From the NCBI GenBank assembly GCA_964394845.1, contig CAYMZB010000002.1, forward strand, positions 1 to 13,802: a DNA stretch of 13,802 bases, read 5' to 3'. The stretch comes from CAYMZB01 sp964394845 (GTDB taxonomy: Bacteria; Patescibacteriota; Microgenomatia; Daviesbacterales; UBA10151). The notes beneath the pieces were generated by a model. It searched no databases. It saw only the letters and a program-made list of their open reading frames with translations, and was not told where the DNA came from. The position numbers and the translations under genes are program-made. Positions within the stretch are counted from its first letter, which is position 1. Each line of letters begins with the position of its first letter. This document shows, piece by piece, positions 13,419-13,802 of this stretch.

Positions 13419-13802
13419 CTAGTTCATACAAGAAATTAGCTTATTTGAATTTAAATAGTCAAAAAGGTCTTCGGCAATAGCTTTATGACCTTTTGGAGAA
13501 GGGTGTTGATCAGGAAGGCGGAGTGAATTAGGCGACAGAGCTACCGACTGGTGAAAATAAACTTTACTATCCTTGTTAATAAATTTACTAAGCATATCCT
13601 GCTGAGAACTTTTTAGGTTATCTAATGCTAATAGTATTAGGTTATTAGGATAGTAAGTTTTAAAAAGCTCAAGTTGCTCGTAATTAAAACTTAATAAGCT
13701 TTCCTCTCCTCCCATCTCTTCCAAAGCCTCATCTCTTGCTTTAAGCCAAACAAGGTCTCTTGGGGGTTCTGATAAAAATTTAGCAGTTTCCTTTTTAAGC
13801 TC
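13419..13802 (-). CDS. SGNH/GDSL hydrolase-like protein, C-terminal part (cut by window edge)
   Basis: 127 codons open from the window edge to TAG at 13421-13419; the N-terminal half lies outside. 'LPDQHPSPKGHKAIAEDLFDYL' near the C-terminus matches block V of SGNH hydrolases, where Asp and His of 'DxxH' complete the catalytic triad and 'GH' starts the last helix. 'NLILLALDNLKSS' would be a core strand. The Ser-containing block I cannot be seen. In glycan regions such proteins often remove or transfer acetyl groups, which would suit this locus, but the substrate is unknown. The gene faces the plus-strand pseudogene convergently, 30 bases apart. Confidence 0.65.
   Translation of the reverse strand, partial: ELKKETAKFLSEPPRDLVWLKARDEALEEMGGEESLLSFNYEQLELFKTYYPNNLILLALDNLKSSQQDMLSKFINKDSKVYFHQSVALSPNSLRLPDQHPSPKGHKAIAEDLFDYLNSNKLISCMN

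Overview
The window is an AT-rich bacterial surface-polysaccharide region. It carries genes for starting a glycan on a lipid carrier, extending it, and exporting it, mixed with gene remnants and a hairpin repeat family. No rRNA, tRNA, CRISPR array, intact transposase or phage gene is visible. Low GC, almost no Shine-Dalgarno sequences, promoters placed right against start codons, and a glycosyltransferase-heavy content suggest a Patescibacteria/CPR-type genome (for example Microgenomates). That placement is an inference: there is no taxonomic marker gene here.

Layout. 1-1272 (minus): a single-TM exported protein resembling DUF4330, then a polytopic membrane protein cut by the window edge; they share an ATGA overlap. 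1415-2008 (plus, divergent): a minimal polyprenyl-phosphate sugar-1-phosphate transferase. 2009-2358: no gene, but a hairpin repeat and a 15-bp tandem repeat. 2359-5805 (plus): a 1148-residue fusion of zinc ribbon, SAM methyltransferase and three GT-A (GT2) modules, only the first with an intact DDD. 9546-5789 (minus) reads as one operon: WecG/TagA/CpsF transferase, Wzm-type ABC permease, Wzt-type ATPase without the C-terminal glycan-binding domain, a second WecG-type gene broken by two compensating single-base frameshifts, and a GrpB-family nucleotidyltransferase-fold protein. 9654-13388 (plus): a 5' remnant of a gene, an AAA_14/DUF4143 ATPase, a complete nucleotidyltransferase/APS-kinase-like fusion gene of which the first item is the remnant, a GT2 glycosyltransferase, a compound hairpin repeat, and a decayed APS-kinase-like pseudogene. 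13802-13419 (minus): the C-terminal part of an SGNH hydrolase-like protein.

How the parts may work together (inference). The sugar transferase loads the first sugar phosphate on the lipid carrier, WecG-type and GT2 enzymes extend it, Wzm/Wzt moves the lipid-linked glycan outward, and the edge membrane protein may polymerise or ligate it. The fusion methyltransferase, the kinase-like fusion and the SGNH protein could add or remove non-sugar groups.

Most notable: a REP-like hairpin family whose two loci differ by pairing-preserving changes; three separate traces of an APS-kinase-like gene family on one strand; a WecG pair in which the expected catalytic Asp is Gly in both copies; and sigma70-like promoters with the predicted start of transcription only a few bases from the start codon.
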